From positions 62,001 through 126,000 of the forward strand of contig NZ_JALCZO010000007.1 in the NCBI RefSeq assembly GCF_023555495.1: 64,000 nucleotides of DNA, in the 5' to 3' direction. Positions 1-9,019 of the stretch are shown one piece after another. This DNA comes from Polaribacter sp. Z022 (GTDB lineage: Bacteria; Bacteroidota; Bacteroidia; Flavobacteriales; Flavobacteriaceae). A model generated the notes under the pieces. The model was not told the DNA's origin. It saw nothing but the letters and a program-made list of their open reading frames with translations, and made no database searches. Position 1 is the first letter of the stretch, and the number at the start of each line of letters is the position of its first letter. The translations under genes were made by a program, and so were the position numbers.

Positions 1-128
1 ATTAATTTTTAAAGCACATCTATTATTTACAGATTTAAATAAAACGAATTAATTTTTAACAATTTCAATTAATTTCCTTTTCAAAATTATTGTTCCTTTT
101 TTATTTAAAAGCCATTTAATTTAAAGGT

Positions 129-253
129 TTACAATTGTCATTCATACTAATGTTACAATTGTAAAATCATAAATCGTTACAAATGTAAACTGAGGTTTTT
201 ATTACAATTGTTACTTTTGTAAATTGTAACACGATGTCATTTTACAATTCGAT
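129..253. promoter_or_regulatory. Array of TTACAATTGTAA-like operator sites upstream of the XRE regulator
   Basis: Several near-palindromic 12-mers of the form TTACnnnnGTAA lie here: 129-140, 153-164 (perfect TTACAATTGTAA), 177-188, 202-213, an overlapping site at 211-222, and a partial site at 242-253. Centres of the first four are 24, 24 and 25 bp apart. Two more sites, at 409-420 and 433-444, are again 24 bp apart, and the last covers the start codon of the regulator. The regular phasing and the position upstream of a helix-turn-helix gene suggest cooperative binding and autoregulation; this is inference. Confidence 0.7.
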
Positions 254-408
254 ATAAGGCAAACACATAGAATAATTGTATTCTATTTTTTATTTACAAA
301 AATCTATTTATGAGGTATTTATGTGTTTTATATAAAGTGATTGTTTAACTATATTTTTTAAATAAAAACTATTTAAACGAATATGCTTTGATGCTTGTTT
401 TATAATAT

Positions 409-444
409 TTACATTTGTGTAAAGTAATATTATTACAATGGTAA
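409..444. promoter_or_regulatory. Start-proximal operator pair of the XRE regulator
   Basis: TTACATTTGTGT at 409-420 and TTACAATGGTAA at 433-444 have centres 24 bp apart, the same phase as the upstream array. The ATG of the regulator (438-440) lies inside the second site, so a bound protein would block both promoter and start codon. Confidence 0.6.
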
Positions 445-788
445 ACATAGCTGAATTTACATCTCGTCTAAAAAAAGTAATGGATTTTCATCAATTATCT
501 GCCTCTATGTTTGCAGATAAAGTGGGTGTTCAACGCTCTAGTATTTCACATATTCTTTCTGGAAGAAATAAACCTAGTTTAGATTTTATATTAAAAGTTA
601 CCTCAGAATTTACGGATGTTGATATGTATTGGTTGCTAAATGGAAAAGGTAGTTTTCCTAAAGGTGAAAAAAAAGTGACTACCTCTACTCCAACTTTTTT
701 TGACTCTGGTTCTGAAACCTCAGGAAAAAGTATTCAAAGAATTGTTGTTTTTTATAATGATGGAACTTTTGATGAATACAAAAAATAA
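438..788 (+). CDS. XRE-family helix-turn-helix transcriptional regulator
   Basis: A 116-residue DNA-binding protein. Residues about 6-70 form an HTH_3 (Cro/C1-type) domain: the segment FADKVGVQRSSISHILSGRN is the helix-turn-helix, followed by KPSLDFILKV and the WLLNGKGSFP segment usual in flavobacterial chromosomal members. The C-terminal 45 residues are low-complexity, then a short strand-rich end (IVVFYNDGTFDEYKK). No prophage genes are nearby, so it is probably a chromosomal regulator rather than a phage repressor. It sits behind a phased array of TTACAATTGTAA-like sites and its start codon overlaps one, which argues for autoregulation. Its other targets cannot be told from this window. 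Confidence 0.88.
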   Translation: MVNIAEFTSRLKKVMDFHQLSASMFADKVGVQRSSISHILSGRNKPSLDFILKVTSEFTDVDMYWLLNGKGSFPKGEKKVTTSTPTFFDSGSETSGKSIQRIVVFYNDGTFDEYKK

Positions 789-855
789 TTTTTCACTTTA
801 AACTTTCTGCAAAAATTGAAGTCTATATTCATAGACATTTAAATTTACTAACTAC

Positions 856-1371
856 ATGCCAAAAAGAAAAACTCCATTTTCGTTTCAAATTAGAATTATA
901 CACAGATATTTAGGTTTCTTTTTAGCAGGAATTATGTTTGTTTACGCTTTAAGTGGAATTCTTATGGTGTTTAGAAATACTGATTTTTTAAAATCGGAAG
1001 TACTTACAGAAAGACAATTGAAACCTAATTTAAAAGCAAAAGAATTAACTTCTGTTTTTAAAAAAGGAGCCAAAGTCTTAAAGACTGAAGGTGATGTTCT
1101 ATATTTAAAAAACGGAAACTATAATCAGAAAACAGGGGTTGCAACTATAAAAAAAATGAAACTTCCTTTTGTTCTTGATAAAATGGAAAAACTACATAAA
1201 GCAAATACAAATAGTCCTCTTTATTTTTTAAATATCTTTTTTGGGGTTGCATTGCTCTTTTTTGTTTTTTCTGCCTTTTGGATGTACACTCCAAAAATGC
1301 CTGTATTTAAAAAAGGGATGTACTTTGCTGTTGGTGGAATTGTATTAACTTTAATTTTATTGTTTCTATAA
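856..1371 (+). CDS. PepSY-associated membrane protein
   Basis: A 171-residue inner-membrane protein. After a basic N-terminus it has RIIHRYLGFFLAGIMFVYAL, the HRYLG/HxxxG-type start typical of PepSY-associated transmembrane helices, giving helix 1 at about 13-38. A periplasmic stretch of about 85 residues follows, then two helices near 122-143 and 153-171. Relatives are small iron- or redox-linked membrane proteins of unsettled function, and a haem role for the conserved His is only inference. It stands 67 bp after the regulator on the same strand and could be co-transcribed with it. It is shorter than full PepSY proteins, as is common for this family in Bacteroidota. Confidence 0.65.
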   Translation: MPKRKTPFSFQIRIIHRYLGFFLAGIMFVYALSGILMVFRNTDFLKSEVLTERQLKPNLKAKELTSVFKKGAKVLKTEGDVLYLKNGNYNQKTGVATIKKMKLPFVLDKMEKLHKANTNSPLYFLNIFFGVALLFFVFSAFWMYTPKMPVFKKGMYFAVGGIVLTLILLFL

Positions 1372-1426
1372 GTAGATTAAACTTGGAAAATCTATTCTTA
1401 TTCTGAAAATAGTTAGCAAACAAGTT

Positions 1427-1553
1427 TAGCCCAGATTGAACGGCATGTTTGAGCTCTTTTTTAGTGTCAGTTCGAGTGAATTTGTGAAGCATGAACAAAT
1501 TTGTATCGAGAACAAACTAAAAAAAGCGAGTAGTGAAAGCTGGAAATAGCTTC
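1427..1553. repeat. Composite nested interspersed repeat
   Basis: The gap between two convergent genes holds an outer inverted element (TAGCCCAGATTGAACGGCAT at the left, AAAGCTGGAAATAGCTTCTA at the right, with CTCTTTTTTAGT facing ACTAAAAAAAGCGAG). A second element, GTCAGTTCGAGTGA...TTGTATCGAGAAC (1466-1513), sits in its loop. The inner unit is closely related to the copy at 53530-53640 and more distantly to the one at 33008-33088. The outer unit resembles, from memory, a repeat common in Flavobacterium-type genomes. Confidence 0.6.
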
Positions 1554-1561
1554 TAAAAAAA

Positions 1562-3421
1562 TTATTCTTTTAAATAATCTGCTATCAAATTACTTTTTAG
1601 AGTGATTTTAGGAACTTTAAAACCGAAATAGTTTTCTAAAGGAACCTCAAAACCTTTATGATTTAAGTAATTATTTAAAGCCAAATATAAACCTTTACTG
1701 TACAAATGATGTTCGGCTCCTGTTGGATCTTCATGAAATAAATCGTTTTCTGCAAATCCTTTAAATTCTGGACCAATAATTTTAATATTAAATTCATCTG
1801 GATTTTTACCAACTGGACTATGACTTGTGCATGCAAATTGATGCCAAAATGCAGACTGGATACAATTGTTTAAAAATAACTGACGTACAACTTCTAAAGA
1901 ATCTATAGTTTCTTGTGCTGTTTCTGTAGGAAAACCAAACATTAAGTAGGCGTGTACCATTATATTTTGATCTGAAAAAGCTTTGGTAACTCTTGCAACC
2001 TGACCAATGTCTACACCTTTTTTCATTTTTGCTAACAACCTATCTGAAGCAACTTCTAATCCGCCAGTTACAGCAATACAACCAGATTTAGATAACAAGG
2101 CACACAATTCTGCATTGAAAGTTTTTTCGAATCTAATGTTTGTCCACCAAGTTATAAATACTTTTCTTTCTAATAATTTATTAGCTAAAGCTCTTAACAT
2201 TTTAGGTGGTGCAGCTTCATCTACAAAATGAAATCCTGTTATACCAGTTTCTGATATTATTTTTTCAATTTTATCTACCAAATCATCTGCAGTTGTATTT
2301 TGGTAATTACTAATGTAATCTAAAGTAACATCGCAAAAAGAGCATTGTTTCCAATAACAACCATGAGAAATTGTGAGTTTGTTCCATTTTCCATCAGACC
2401 ACATTCTGTGCATAGGATTCATTACATCTAAAAAAGAAAGATACTTTTCTGTTGGCAAACCTATATAGCTTGGTGCAGGTAAATTTTTATGATGAAAAAT
2501 AGTATTGGGAGTTTTATCTAAATAAACAACTTTATTGTTTTTACAGATGTATGTTCTTTCTAAAGAGTCCTCTCCTATTTTATCATCTAAATATTCAGTA
2601 ATTCTTAACAAAGGACCTTCACCATCATCTAAAGTTATAAAATCTACAAAATCAAAAATTCTAGGATCAGACAATCGTCTTAATTCTGTATTGCAATAAC
2701 CACCTCCAAAACCTATTTTAATTGTTGGATATTCTTGTTTTATAAATTGCGCACAACGTAATGCAGAAAAAAGGTTTCCAGGAAAAGGAATGGTAAAACA
2801 AATTAAATCATAAGTTTCTTGTTGTAGTTGTTCGTTTAACAAATACAACATTTCATCTTCAATTAATGTGGTTTCATATTGCAAACAATCATCTAAAGTA
2901 TCAAAACTAGAAGCTGCTCTTCCAATTTGTTCTGCATAGCGTGTAAATGAAAAAAACTCATCTACATTGGCATTTATAAAATCTCCTAACTCTTCTACAA
3001 ACAACGTTGCTATGTGTTTTGCTTTGTCTAAGATTCCTAATTTTCCAAATTCAGCACTTAAATCTTTTTCTAATTTAATACGTCTGTGTCCTTTTGGTAA
3101 AAATTCGTTGTGAATAATTTGATATGCAGCTGTTACTTCTTGCACTCGTAAAAAATCCATAACAACATCAACTTTGTCAATGTAATCTTCTTTAAATTTT
3201 GCAACTAAAGGGTACTCATTAGCACCCAACATTGCTGCTTGTTTAAAAACAGCATCTATAAACTCTTTGGTGAAAACTGCTGTAAACAACTCTATACTTA
3301 AATCTAATTGGGTTGTTTTTACATTTTTAGATTCTAAAAATCCTTTTAAATATGCAGTTGCAGGATAAGCAGTGTTTAATTGCGTAAAAGGAGGTGTTAT
3401 TAAAAGTGTGTTTACAGACAT
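1562..3421 (-). CDS. B12-binding-domain radical SAM protein
   Basis: A protein of about 619 residues with an N-terminal cobalamin-binding Rossmann-type region (LLITPPFTQLNTAYPATAYL near the start, and a long segment up to about 280 containing the GFGGGY motif). A radical SAM core follows, with the cluster-binding CxxxCxxC as SHGCYWKQCSFCDV at about residues 355-368. The C-terminal part has FGFPTET and related TIM-barrel motifs. Substrate is unknown; such proteins catalyse methylations or rearrangements. I chose ATG 3421 because the alternative TTG at 3430 lies inside a TATCTTTG promoter element (3435-3428, minus strand), so a transcript would begin too late to include it. The gene is monocistronic and converges on 856-1371. 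Confidence 0.85.
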   Translation of the reverse strand: MSVNTLLITPPFTQLNTAYPATAYLKGFLESKNVKTTQLDLSIELFTAVFTKEFIDAVFKQAAMLGANEYPLVAKFKEDYIDKVDVVMDFLRVQEVTAAYQIIHNEFLPKGHRRIKLEKDLSAEFGKLGILDKAKHIATLFVEELGDFINANVDEFFSFTRYAEQIGRAASSFDTLDDCLQYETTLIEDEMLYLLNEQLQQETYDLICFTIPFPGNLFSALRCAQFIKQEYPTIKIGFGGGYCNTELRRLSDPRIFDFVDFITLDDGEGPLLRITEYLDDKIGEDSLERTYICKNNKVVYLDKTPNTIFHHKNLPAPSYIGLPTEKYLSFLDVMNPMHRMWSDGKWNKLTISHGCYWKQCSFCDVTLDYISNYQNTTADDLVDKIEKIISETGITGFHFVDEAAPPKMLRALANKLLERKVFITWWTNIRFEKTFNAELCALLSKSGCIAVTGGLEVASDRLLAKMKKGVDIGQVARVTKAFSDQNIMVHAYLMFGFPTETAQETIDSLEVVRQLFLNNCIQSAFWHQFACTSHSPVGKNPDEFNIKIIGPEFKGFAENDLFHEDPTGAEHHLYSKGLYLALNNYLNHKGFEVPLENYFGFKVPKITLKSNLIADYLKE

Positions 3422-3427
3422 GAAGCA

Positions 3428-3435
3428 CAAAGATA
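3428..3435 (-). promoter_or_regulatory. Bacteroidota -7 promoter element of the radical SAM gene
   Basis: On the minus strand TATCTTTG matches the TAnnTTTG -7 consensus and ends 7 bp before the ATG at 3421. The transcript is therefore leaderless or nearly so. No clear -33 TTG was found. Confidence 0.5.
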
Positions 3436-3490
3436 CTATCTGATTTATGAAAAATAATTAAGAATCTTAAAAAAGGTGTTTATCTAACTA

Positions 3491-3518
3491 AAAAAGCATC
3501 CAAAATTGGATGCTTTTT
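3491..3518 (-). terminator. Rho-independent terminator after the SF2 helicase gene
   Basis: A perfect inverted repeat, arms AAAAAGCATCCAA and TTGGATGCTTTTT with a 2-nt centre, begins 13 bp beyond the helicase stop codon. It reads with a U-tract on both strands. Confidence 0.85.
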
Positions 3519-3530
3519 ATATATACTTTT

Positions 3531-5081
3531 TTATTCTTCAATTGGTGGATGACCATGTATTTTTTCAAAGTCTTCATCAAAATTTGCTCTTAAATATGCA
3601 TTTAATTTCTTTCTGTAATCGTCTTTTAACCAAGTAACAAAGTTATGTGTACTTTTAGAAATACATTTAGCATATCTATTAATTCTATCATCAATTTCTT
3701 CACCCAACATTTTTGCTAAAATTAAGGCATCAAAAACATCTTCACTATTTTCAATACACATTTTTGCATGATGAACTATAGATTTTTCTAACACTCTTTT
3801 AGAAGACTCACCTGCTCTAATAGTATCTATATATACTTTTTTCATATCGAAATAAGTATCTGTAGATTTTGCAAATTCTTTTTTAACATCTGCAGGTAAT
3901 TCGTATCTAAAAGTGCTTTCAATTTCTTCATCAGAAAGAATAGCATTTAAATAATAGTCTGGAGCTCTAAACATTTTTTGCCAATCTAAATCAGCTCCCC
4001 AAGGTCCAAATCTATGAAAGTTATTACCTAAATCTACAACATTAAATGTGGTTTTGTCTTTGTAAATACGAGAACCACGACCAATCATTTGGTAATACAA
4101 TGTTAAAGATTTTGTTGCTCTATTTAATATAATTGCCTCAATACTAGGTTCATCAAACCCTGTTGTTAAAATACTTACAGAAGTAATAATTGCTCCTGGA
4201 GTTTTATGAAACCATTTTAAAATAAGCTCACGCTCTGCTTTTGTATTGGTATTGTCTAAATGTGCAATTGGATAATTTGCCTTTTTAAAAGCATGGTAAA
4301 CTTGTATAGAAGTATTAATACCGTTATTAAAAATTAAGGTCTTCTTCCCTTTTGCAGTTTCTTCATAAGCAGAAACCAACTTAGAAAGCATGTCTGAATT
4401 TGTATATAAATCTTCAGAAGATTTTACAGTATAATCACCATTAGCACCAACTTCTAAAGATGTTAAACCTACATTATAAGAATACAAGTTTGCGCTTGCT
4501 AAATACTCATTATCAATTAAATGTTGAATTGTTTCGCCAACAAATAACTCTTGATAATTTTCATACATTGGTAATTTTATGTTAGAACTCAAAGGAGTTG
4601 CAGTAACACCCAATATAAAAGATTGATCGAAAAACTTGAAAATTTTAGTAAAAGAATTATAGTGTGCCTCATCAACAATTACCAAACCAATATCAGAAAT
4701 ATCTAGCTTTTCATCGTTTAAACGATTCTTTAAAGTCTCAACCATTGCAACAAAACAATCAAAATCTTGTTGGTCATCTAACTTTGCTGTAGAATTTATA
4801 ATTTTGTTAGTAACACCAAACTCTTTAAGCATTTTAGAGGTTTGTTTACTTAATTCAATTCTATGTGTTAATACTAATACCTTCTTCTTAAAAGTTTCTA
4901 GATAGCGCCTAACAATTTCAGAAAAAATTACTGTTTTACCACCACCTGTTGGAAGTTGATATAATAAATGATAATCTTTTGGTGCGTCTTCAAATCTTCT
5001 AAAAATTTCTTGAAGCGCATCTTTTTGATAACCGTATAATTCCTTTGTTGTAGTTGCTACTGTAGTTTTTATTTCTGCCAA
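3531..5081 (-). CDS. DEAD/DEAH-box superfamily II helicase
   Basis: A 516-residue cytoplasmic ATP-dependent helicase or translocase. Motif I is QLPTGGGKT (Walker A, residues 42-50), motif II is VIVDEAH near 131-137, motif III is GVTATP, and motif VI is YYQMIGRGSR near 330-339. The two RecA-like domains occupy about 15-370. The last 140 residues are helical and lack a nuclease motif, so this resembles the restriction-subunit-like (RadD/ResIII) branch without its cleavage domain. Its exact role in nucleic acid repair or RNA metabolism is not visible. It is a single gene with its own terminator, no methylase or specificity subunit is adjacent, and it should not be called a restriction enzyme. 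Confidence 0.85.
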   Translation of the reverse strand: MAEIKTTVATTTKELYGYQKDALQEIFRRFEDAPKDYHLLYQLPTGGGKTVIFSEIVRRYLETFKKKVLVLTHRIELSKQTSKMLKEFGVTNKIINSTAKLDDQQDFDCFVAMVETLKNRLNDEKLDISDIGLVIVDEAHYNSFTKIFKFFDQSFILGVTATPLSSNIKLPMYENYQELFVGETIQHLIDNEYLASANLYSYNVGLTSLEVGANGDYTVKSSEDLYTNSDMLSKLVSAYEETAKGKKTLIFNNGINTSIQVYHAFKKANYPIAHLDNTNTKAERELILKWFHKTPGAIITSVSILTTGFDEPSIEAIILNRATKSLTLYYQMIGRGSRIYKDKTTFNVVDLGNNFHRFGPWGADLDWQKMFRAPDYYLNAILSDEEIESTFRYELPADVKKEFAKSTDTYFDMKKVYIDTIRAGESSKRVLEKSIVHHAKMCIENSEDVFDALILAKMLGEEIDDRINRYAKCISKSTHNFVTWLKDDYRKKLNAYLRANFDEDFEKIHGHPPIEE

Positions 5082-5140
5082 ACTTTAAAAATTTTGAAAT
5101 ACAAAAATAAGACTTAAAAAAGGTTTTACACAAATTTAAC

Positions 5141-5542
5141 TTACATAAATGTTGTTAAATTTACTTGAGTAACATCATAATGAGATGCATTAAAGACAGA
5201 AACTCCATTTTTTATGATTAATATTTGAGGAGATTGATGCATTACTTGAAAAGTATAACCAACTTCATCTGAGATATCTCTGTAATTTAAAAGATCTAAA
5301 TAATAAACTTTTAAATGTTGATGATCTTCCGTAAACAAAGCTTCAAAACGTTTAATAACCATACTGCTTATTCCACATCTTGTAGAATGTTTAAAAATAA
5401 AAATAGCTTCATTTTTAGAGGTTTCTTTAATAGATTCTAATTGTTCTAAAGACGTTAGAGGAATCCAATTTACAAAAGAAGTTTTTTGTGATTTTGATTT
5501 TTCATTGTCTTTATCTCCAAAAATAGTATTAAATAAACCCAT
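5141..5542 (-). CDS. ytxJ: Bacillithiol-system redox-active protein YtxJ
   Basis: A 133-residue thioredoxin-fold protein of the YtxJ (DUF2847) family, which acts as a monothiol bacilliredoxin removing bacillithiol from oxidised proteins. The strand FIFKHSTRCGIS (about residues 48-59) carries a single active-site Cys in the TRCGIS context. The cis-Pro loop appears as HQSPQILII, near residue 104. The N-terminal 25 residues are polar and probably disordered. Its presence implies that the host makes bacillithiol, known in many Bacteroidota. It is transcribed on the minus strand just upstream of the helicase with a 59-bp gap, and read-through into it is possible. Confidence 0.85.
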   Translation of the reverse strand: MGLFNTIFGDKDNEKSKSQKTSFVNWIPLTSLEQLESIKETSKNEAIFIFKHSTRCGISSMVIKRFEALFTEDHQHLKVYYLDLLNYRDISDEVGYTFQVMHQSPQILIIKNGVSVFNASHYDVTQVNLTTFM

Positions 5543-5606
5543 AAGTTGTTTTTTGTTCTTTGTCGTTACAAATATAGCAAACTTTCAACAGTCAAAAAGG
5601 CAGTAA

Positions 5607-5720
5607 AACAAAGAGTTTAACAGACATTTTGACTTGTTTCTATTTCATTTTACAGATGGTATTGAAATTGATATATACGATTTAGAAAAAGTAAAAACCC
5701 TAAAAAAAAAAGAAAAATGA
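5607..5720 (+). pseudogene. Possible coding remnant or short upstream frame overlapping clpB
   Basis: A frame without ATG is open from 5607 to the TGA at 5718-5720, which overlaps the clpB start as ATGA. Its last part translates to a protein-like stretch (FHFTDGIEIDIYDLEKVKTL) rather than random AT-rich codons. The only usable start is a TTG at 5634, giving 28 residues. It could be the 3' end of a decayed gene or a translationally coupled short peptide. I do not recognise it. Confidence 0.3.
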
Positions 5721-8329
5721 ATTTTAATAATTATACAACAAAATCACAAGAAACCATACAAATGGCGCAACAAATTGCCCAAGGTTTTGGTCATAATCAA
5801 ATAGAAAACGAGCATATTTTTAAAGCATTAACACAGGTTGATGAAAATGTACTACCTTTTTTATTGAAGAAATTAAATATCAATATTAGTATTGTAGAAC
5901 AAATTTTAGACAAACAATTAGAAAGTTTGCCTAAAGTTTCTGGTGCAGAATTAATGCTTTCTAGAGAAGCTGGAAAAAGTTTAAACGAAGCTGCTATCAT
6001 TGCAAAAAGCATGAAAGATGATTATGTTTCTATAGAGCATTTAATTTTAGCAATTTTTAATTCTAAAAGTAATATTGCACAGGTTTTAAAAGATCAAGGT
6101 GTTACAGAAAAACACTTAAAAGCTGCAATAGAAGAGTTAAGAAAAGGAGAAAGAGTTACTTCTCAAAGTCAAGAAGAAACCTATAATTCGTTAAATAAAT
6201 ATGCAAATAATTTAAATCAATTAGCAAAAGACGGAAAATTAGACCCTGTAATTGGTAGAGATGAAGAAATTCGTAGGTTATTACAGATTTTATCACGTAG
6301 AACAAAGAATAATCCAATTTTAGTAGGAGAACCAGGAACTGGTAAAACCGCTATTGCAGAAGGATTAGCACATAGAATTGTTGATGGTGATGTGCCAGAA
6401 AACCTAAAAGATAAATTAATTTTCTCTTTAGATATGGGAGCTTTAATTGCTGGTGCAAAATATAAAGGAGAGTTTGAAGAACGTTTAAAAGCAGTTATAA
6501 AAGAAGTAACAACTTCTGATGGTGATATTGTTTTGTTTATTGATGAAATTCACACGTTAGTTGGTGCTGGAGGTGGACAAGGAGCTATGGATGCTGCAAA
6601 TATTTTAAAGCCAGCTTTGGCTCGTGGAGAATTACGTGCAATAGGTGCTACTACTCTAGATGAATATCAAAAATACTTTGAAAAAGACAAAGCTTTAGAG
6701 CGTCGTTTTCAAAAAGTAATTGTTGATGAACCAGATACAGAAAGTGCTATTTCTATTTTAAGAGGTATCAAAGAAAAGTATGAAACACATCATAAAGTTC
6801 GTATTAAAGACGAAGCTATTATTGGTGCTGTAGAACTTTCTCAACGCTATATAACCAATCGTTTTTTACCAGACAAAGCCATTGATTTAATGGATGAAGC
6901 TGCAGCTAAATTACGAATGGAAATAAACTCTAAACCAGAAGAATTAGATGTTTTAGATAGAAAAGTAATGCAATTAGAAATTGAAATTGAAGCTATAAAA
7001 CGTGAAAATGATGAAGTAAAATTAAAAGCATTACGTTCTGATTTAGCTAATTTAAAAGAAGAAAGAAACGAAATTAATGCCAAATGGAAATCTGAAAAAG
7101 ATATTGTAGACAATATTCAAAATGCAAAATTAGATATTGAAAACTTTAAAATTGAAGCTGAAAAAGCAGAAAGAGAAGGAAATTATGGTTTGGTTGCAGA
7201 GTTAAGATATGGTAAAATTAAAAAAGCTCAAGAAGATTTAGAAGTTTTACAAAAAACATTACAAGAAAATCAATCTGAAAACTCTTTAATTAAAGAAGAA
7301 GTAGTATATGATGATATTGCAGAAGTTGTAGCAAAATGGACAGGTGTTCCTGTTACAAAAATGATTCAGTCTGAACGTGAAAAACTATTGCAATTAGAAA
7401 CTCAAATTCATAAAAGAGTTGTTGGTCAAGAAGAAGCAATTATTGCAGTTTCTGATGCTGTAAGACGTTCTAGAGCTGGTTTGCAAAATCCGAATAAACC
7501 AATTGGTAGTTTCTTATTTTTAGGAACCACAGGTGTTGGTAAAACAGAATTGGCTAAAGCTTTGGCAGAATATTTATTTGATGATGAAAATGCCATGACA
7601 CGTATTGATATGAGCGAATATCAAGAAAAACATTCTGTTAGTAGATTGGTTGGTGCACCTCCAGGTTATGTAGGTTATGATGAAGGTGGACAATTAACAG
7701 AAGCTGTTAGAAGAAGACCCTATTCTGTAGTACTTTTAGATGAAATTGAAAAAGCGCATCCAGATACTTTTAATGTGTTATTGCAAGTATTAGATGAAGG
7801 AAGATTGACAGATAATAAAGGACGTGTTGCAGATTTTAAAAACACCATTATCATTATGACTTCTAATATGGGAAGTCATATCATTCAAGAAAAATTTAGT
7901 GACCCAAAAGCAGATTTAGACTCAGTAACTGAATTAGCGAAGGTTGAAGTTTTAGGATTGTTAAAACAATCTGTAAGACCAGAATTTTTAAATAGAATAG
8001 ATGATGTAATTATGTTTACACCTTTAAATGAAGCTAATATTTTTGAAATTGTAAAACTTCAAATAGAACATTTAAAGAAAATGATAGGGAAACAAGAAAT
8101 TACTTTAGATGCTACTGATGAGGCAATTACGTATCTCGCAAAAAAAGGTTTTCAACCAGAATTTGGAGCAAGACCTGTTAAAAGAGTTATACAGAAGGAA
8201 GTGTTAAATCAACTTTCTAAAGAAATATTAGCAGGTAAAATTACAACAGATAGCATAATTTTATTAGATGCTTTTGATGAACAGTTGGTTTTTAGAAATC
8301 AATCTGATATGGTAGAAAACAGTATATAA
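5717..8329 (+). CDS. clpB: ATP-dependent disaggregase ClpB
   Basis: A Hsp100 chaperone of 870 residues, the usual ClpB length, which with DnaK rescues aggregated proteins in the cytoplasm. The N-domain with two Clp_N repeats is at 1-145. NBD1 has Walker A GEPGTGKT at 204-211 and Walker B VLFIDEIH. The coiled-coil middle domain, specific to ClpB, lies at about 400-530. NBD2 has Walker A GTTGVGKT near 600 and the [20 protein letters not shown] pore-loop region. The C-terminal sensor-2 is in [10 protein letters not shown]. There is no ClpP-docking tripeptide context, as expected for a disaggregase. It is a single gene with a terminator just after it. Confidence 0.97.
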   Translation: MNFNNYTTKSQETIQMAQQIAQGFGHNQIENEHIFKALTQVDENVLPFLLKKLNINISIVEQILDKQLESLPKVSGAELMLSREAGKSLNEAAIIAKSMKDDYVSIEHLILAIFNSKSNIAQVLKDQGVTEKHLKAAIEELRKGERVTSQSQEETYNSLNKYANNLNQLAKDGKLDPVIGRDEEIRRLLQILSRRTKNNPILVGEPGTGKTAIAEGLAHRIVDGDVPENLKDKLIFSLDMGALIAGAKYKGEFEERLKAVIKEVTTSDGDIVLFIDEIHTLVGAGGGQGAMDAANILKPALARGELRAIGATTLDEYQKYFEKDKALERRFQKVIVDEPDTESAISILRGIKEKYETHHKVRIKDEAIIGAVELSQRYITNRFLPDKAIDLMDEAAAKLRMEINSKPEELDVLDRKVMQLEIEIEAIKRENDEVKLKALRSDLANLKEERNEINAKWKSEKDIVDNIQNAKLDIENFKIEAEKAEREGNYGLVAELRYGKIKKAQEDLEVLQKTLQENQSENSLIKEEVVYDDIAEVVAKWTGVPVTKMIQSEREKLLQLETQIHKRVVGQEEAIIAVSDAVRRSRAGLQNPNKPIGSFLFLGTTGVGKTELAKALAEYLFDDENAMTRIDMSEYQEKHSVSRLVGAPPGYVGYDEGGQLTEAVRRRPYSVVLLDEIEKAHPDTFNVLLQVLDEGRLTDNKGRVADFKNTIIIMTSNMGSHIIQEKFSDPKADLDSVTELAKVEVLGLLKQSVRPEFLNRIDDVIMFTPLNEANIFEIVKLQIEHLKKMIGKQEITLDATDEAITYLAKKGFQPEFGARPVKRVIQKEVLNQLSKEILAGKITTDSIILLDAFDEQLVFRNQSDMVENSI

Positions 8330-8348
8330 TTTAGTTTGGTTAGTTTGG

Positions 8349-8384
8349 AAAAAGCGGTGTTTGAAAAAGCATCGCTTTTTCTTT
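8349..8384 (+). terminator. Terminator of clpB
   Basis: The stem AAAAAGCGGTG / CATCGCTTTTT (one G-U pair), with a 10-nt loop and a T-rich tail, starts 20 bp after the clpB stop. Confidence 0.75.
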
Positions 8385-8415
8385 TTAACTATATTCGTCA
8401 TTCAAATCAATTTAT

Positions 8416-8913
8416 ATGAAAAAATATTTCTTCCTTTTTGTTTTTGCTTTAAGCTTTTTAAGTTCTTGTACTTCTGATGAAACTACAACCTATTATTTAA
8501 TTCGACATGCAGAAAAAGACAGAACTGATAAAACAAATAGAAACCCAAATTTGAATGAAAAAGGTTTAGAAAGAGCTAAAAAATGGGCAACTTATTTTGA
8601 AAAAGTACATTTAGATGCTGTATATTCTACCAATTACAATAGAACACAACAAACAGCAAAACCAACAGCAAATAGCAAAAGTTTAGAAATTATAAGTTAC
8701 AATCCTAGAAAAATGTATGATTCTATTTTTAAAGTAAATACTGAAGGAAAAACAGTTTTAGTTGTAGGGCATAGTAATACTACTCCTGTTTTTGCTAACA
8801 AAATTTTAGGCGAAAAAAAATATGAATGGATGAAAGATGATGACAATGCTAGCTTATTTATTGTTACTATTAAAGGAGATGAAATAATCAGTAAAGTTGA
8901 AAAAATAGAATAA
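8416..8913 (+). CDS. Histidine phosphatase superfamily lipoprotein
   Basis: A 165-residue member of the phosphoglycerate-mutase-like branch. A signal peptide ends in a lipobox (LSFLSSC, Cys18), so it should be a periplasm-facing lipoprotein. The catalytic RHx motif is YLIRHAEKD (about residues 27-35), a second conserved element is YSTNYNRTQQTA near 76-87, and the second active-site His is VVGHSN near 117-122. At this size it resembles SixA-type phosphohistidine or small-molecule phosphatases, but the substrate is unknown. It is a single gene between two terminators. Confidence 0.85.
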   Translation: MKKYFFLFVFALSFLSSCTSDETTTYYLIRHAEKDRTDKTNRNPNLNEKGLERAKKWATYFEKVHLDAVYSTNYNRTQQTAKPTANSKSLEIISYNPRKMYDSIFKVNTEGKTVLVVGHSNTTPVFANKILGEKKYEWMKDDDNASLFIVTIKGDEIISKVEKIE

Positions 8914-8942
8914 GGTTTAAATCTTATATTAAAACCAGAAAA

Positions 8943-8972
8943 AAAACCTCAAGAGGAAACTCTTGAGGTTTT
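8943..8972. terminator. Bidirectional terminator between convergent genes
   Basis: Arms AAAACCTCAAGAG and CTCTTGAGGTTTT enclose a GAAA tetraloop. The hairpin lies between the phosphatase gene (plus) and the secreted repeat protein (minus) and can serve both. Confidence 0.85.
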
Positions 8973-9019
8973 GTGGAATAACACCTTAAAGAATTAAGAT
9001 ATTAAACAACATCATTTTT

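Noticed and set aside
129..253. Iterons of a replication origin
   Set aside because: Repeats with 24-bp phase are suggestive, but there is no dnaA, rep gene or DUE next to them; an operator array explains them better.
438..788. Phage repressor and possible prophage end
   Set aside because: No integrase, structural or lysis genes follow, and the domain layout is common for chromosomal flavobacterial regulators.
3531..5081. Type I or III restriction subunit
   Set aside because: Only helicase motifs are present, with no nuclease domain, methylase or specificity gene nearby.
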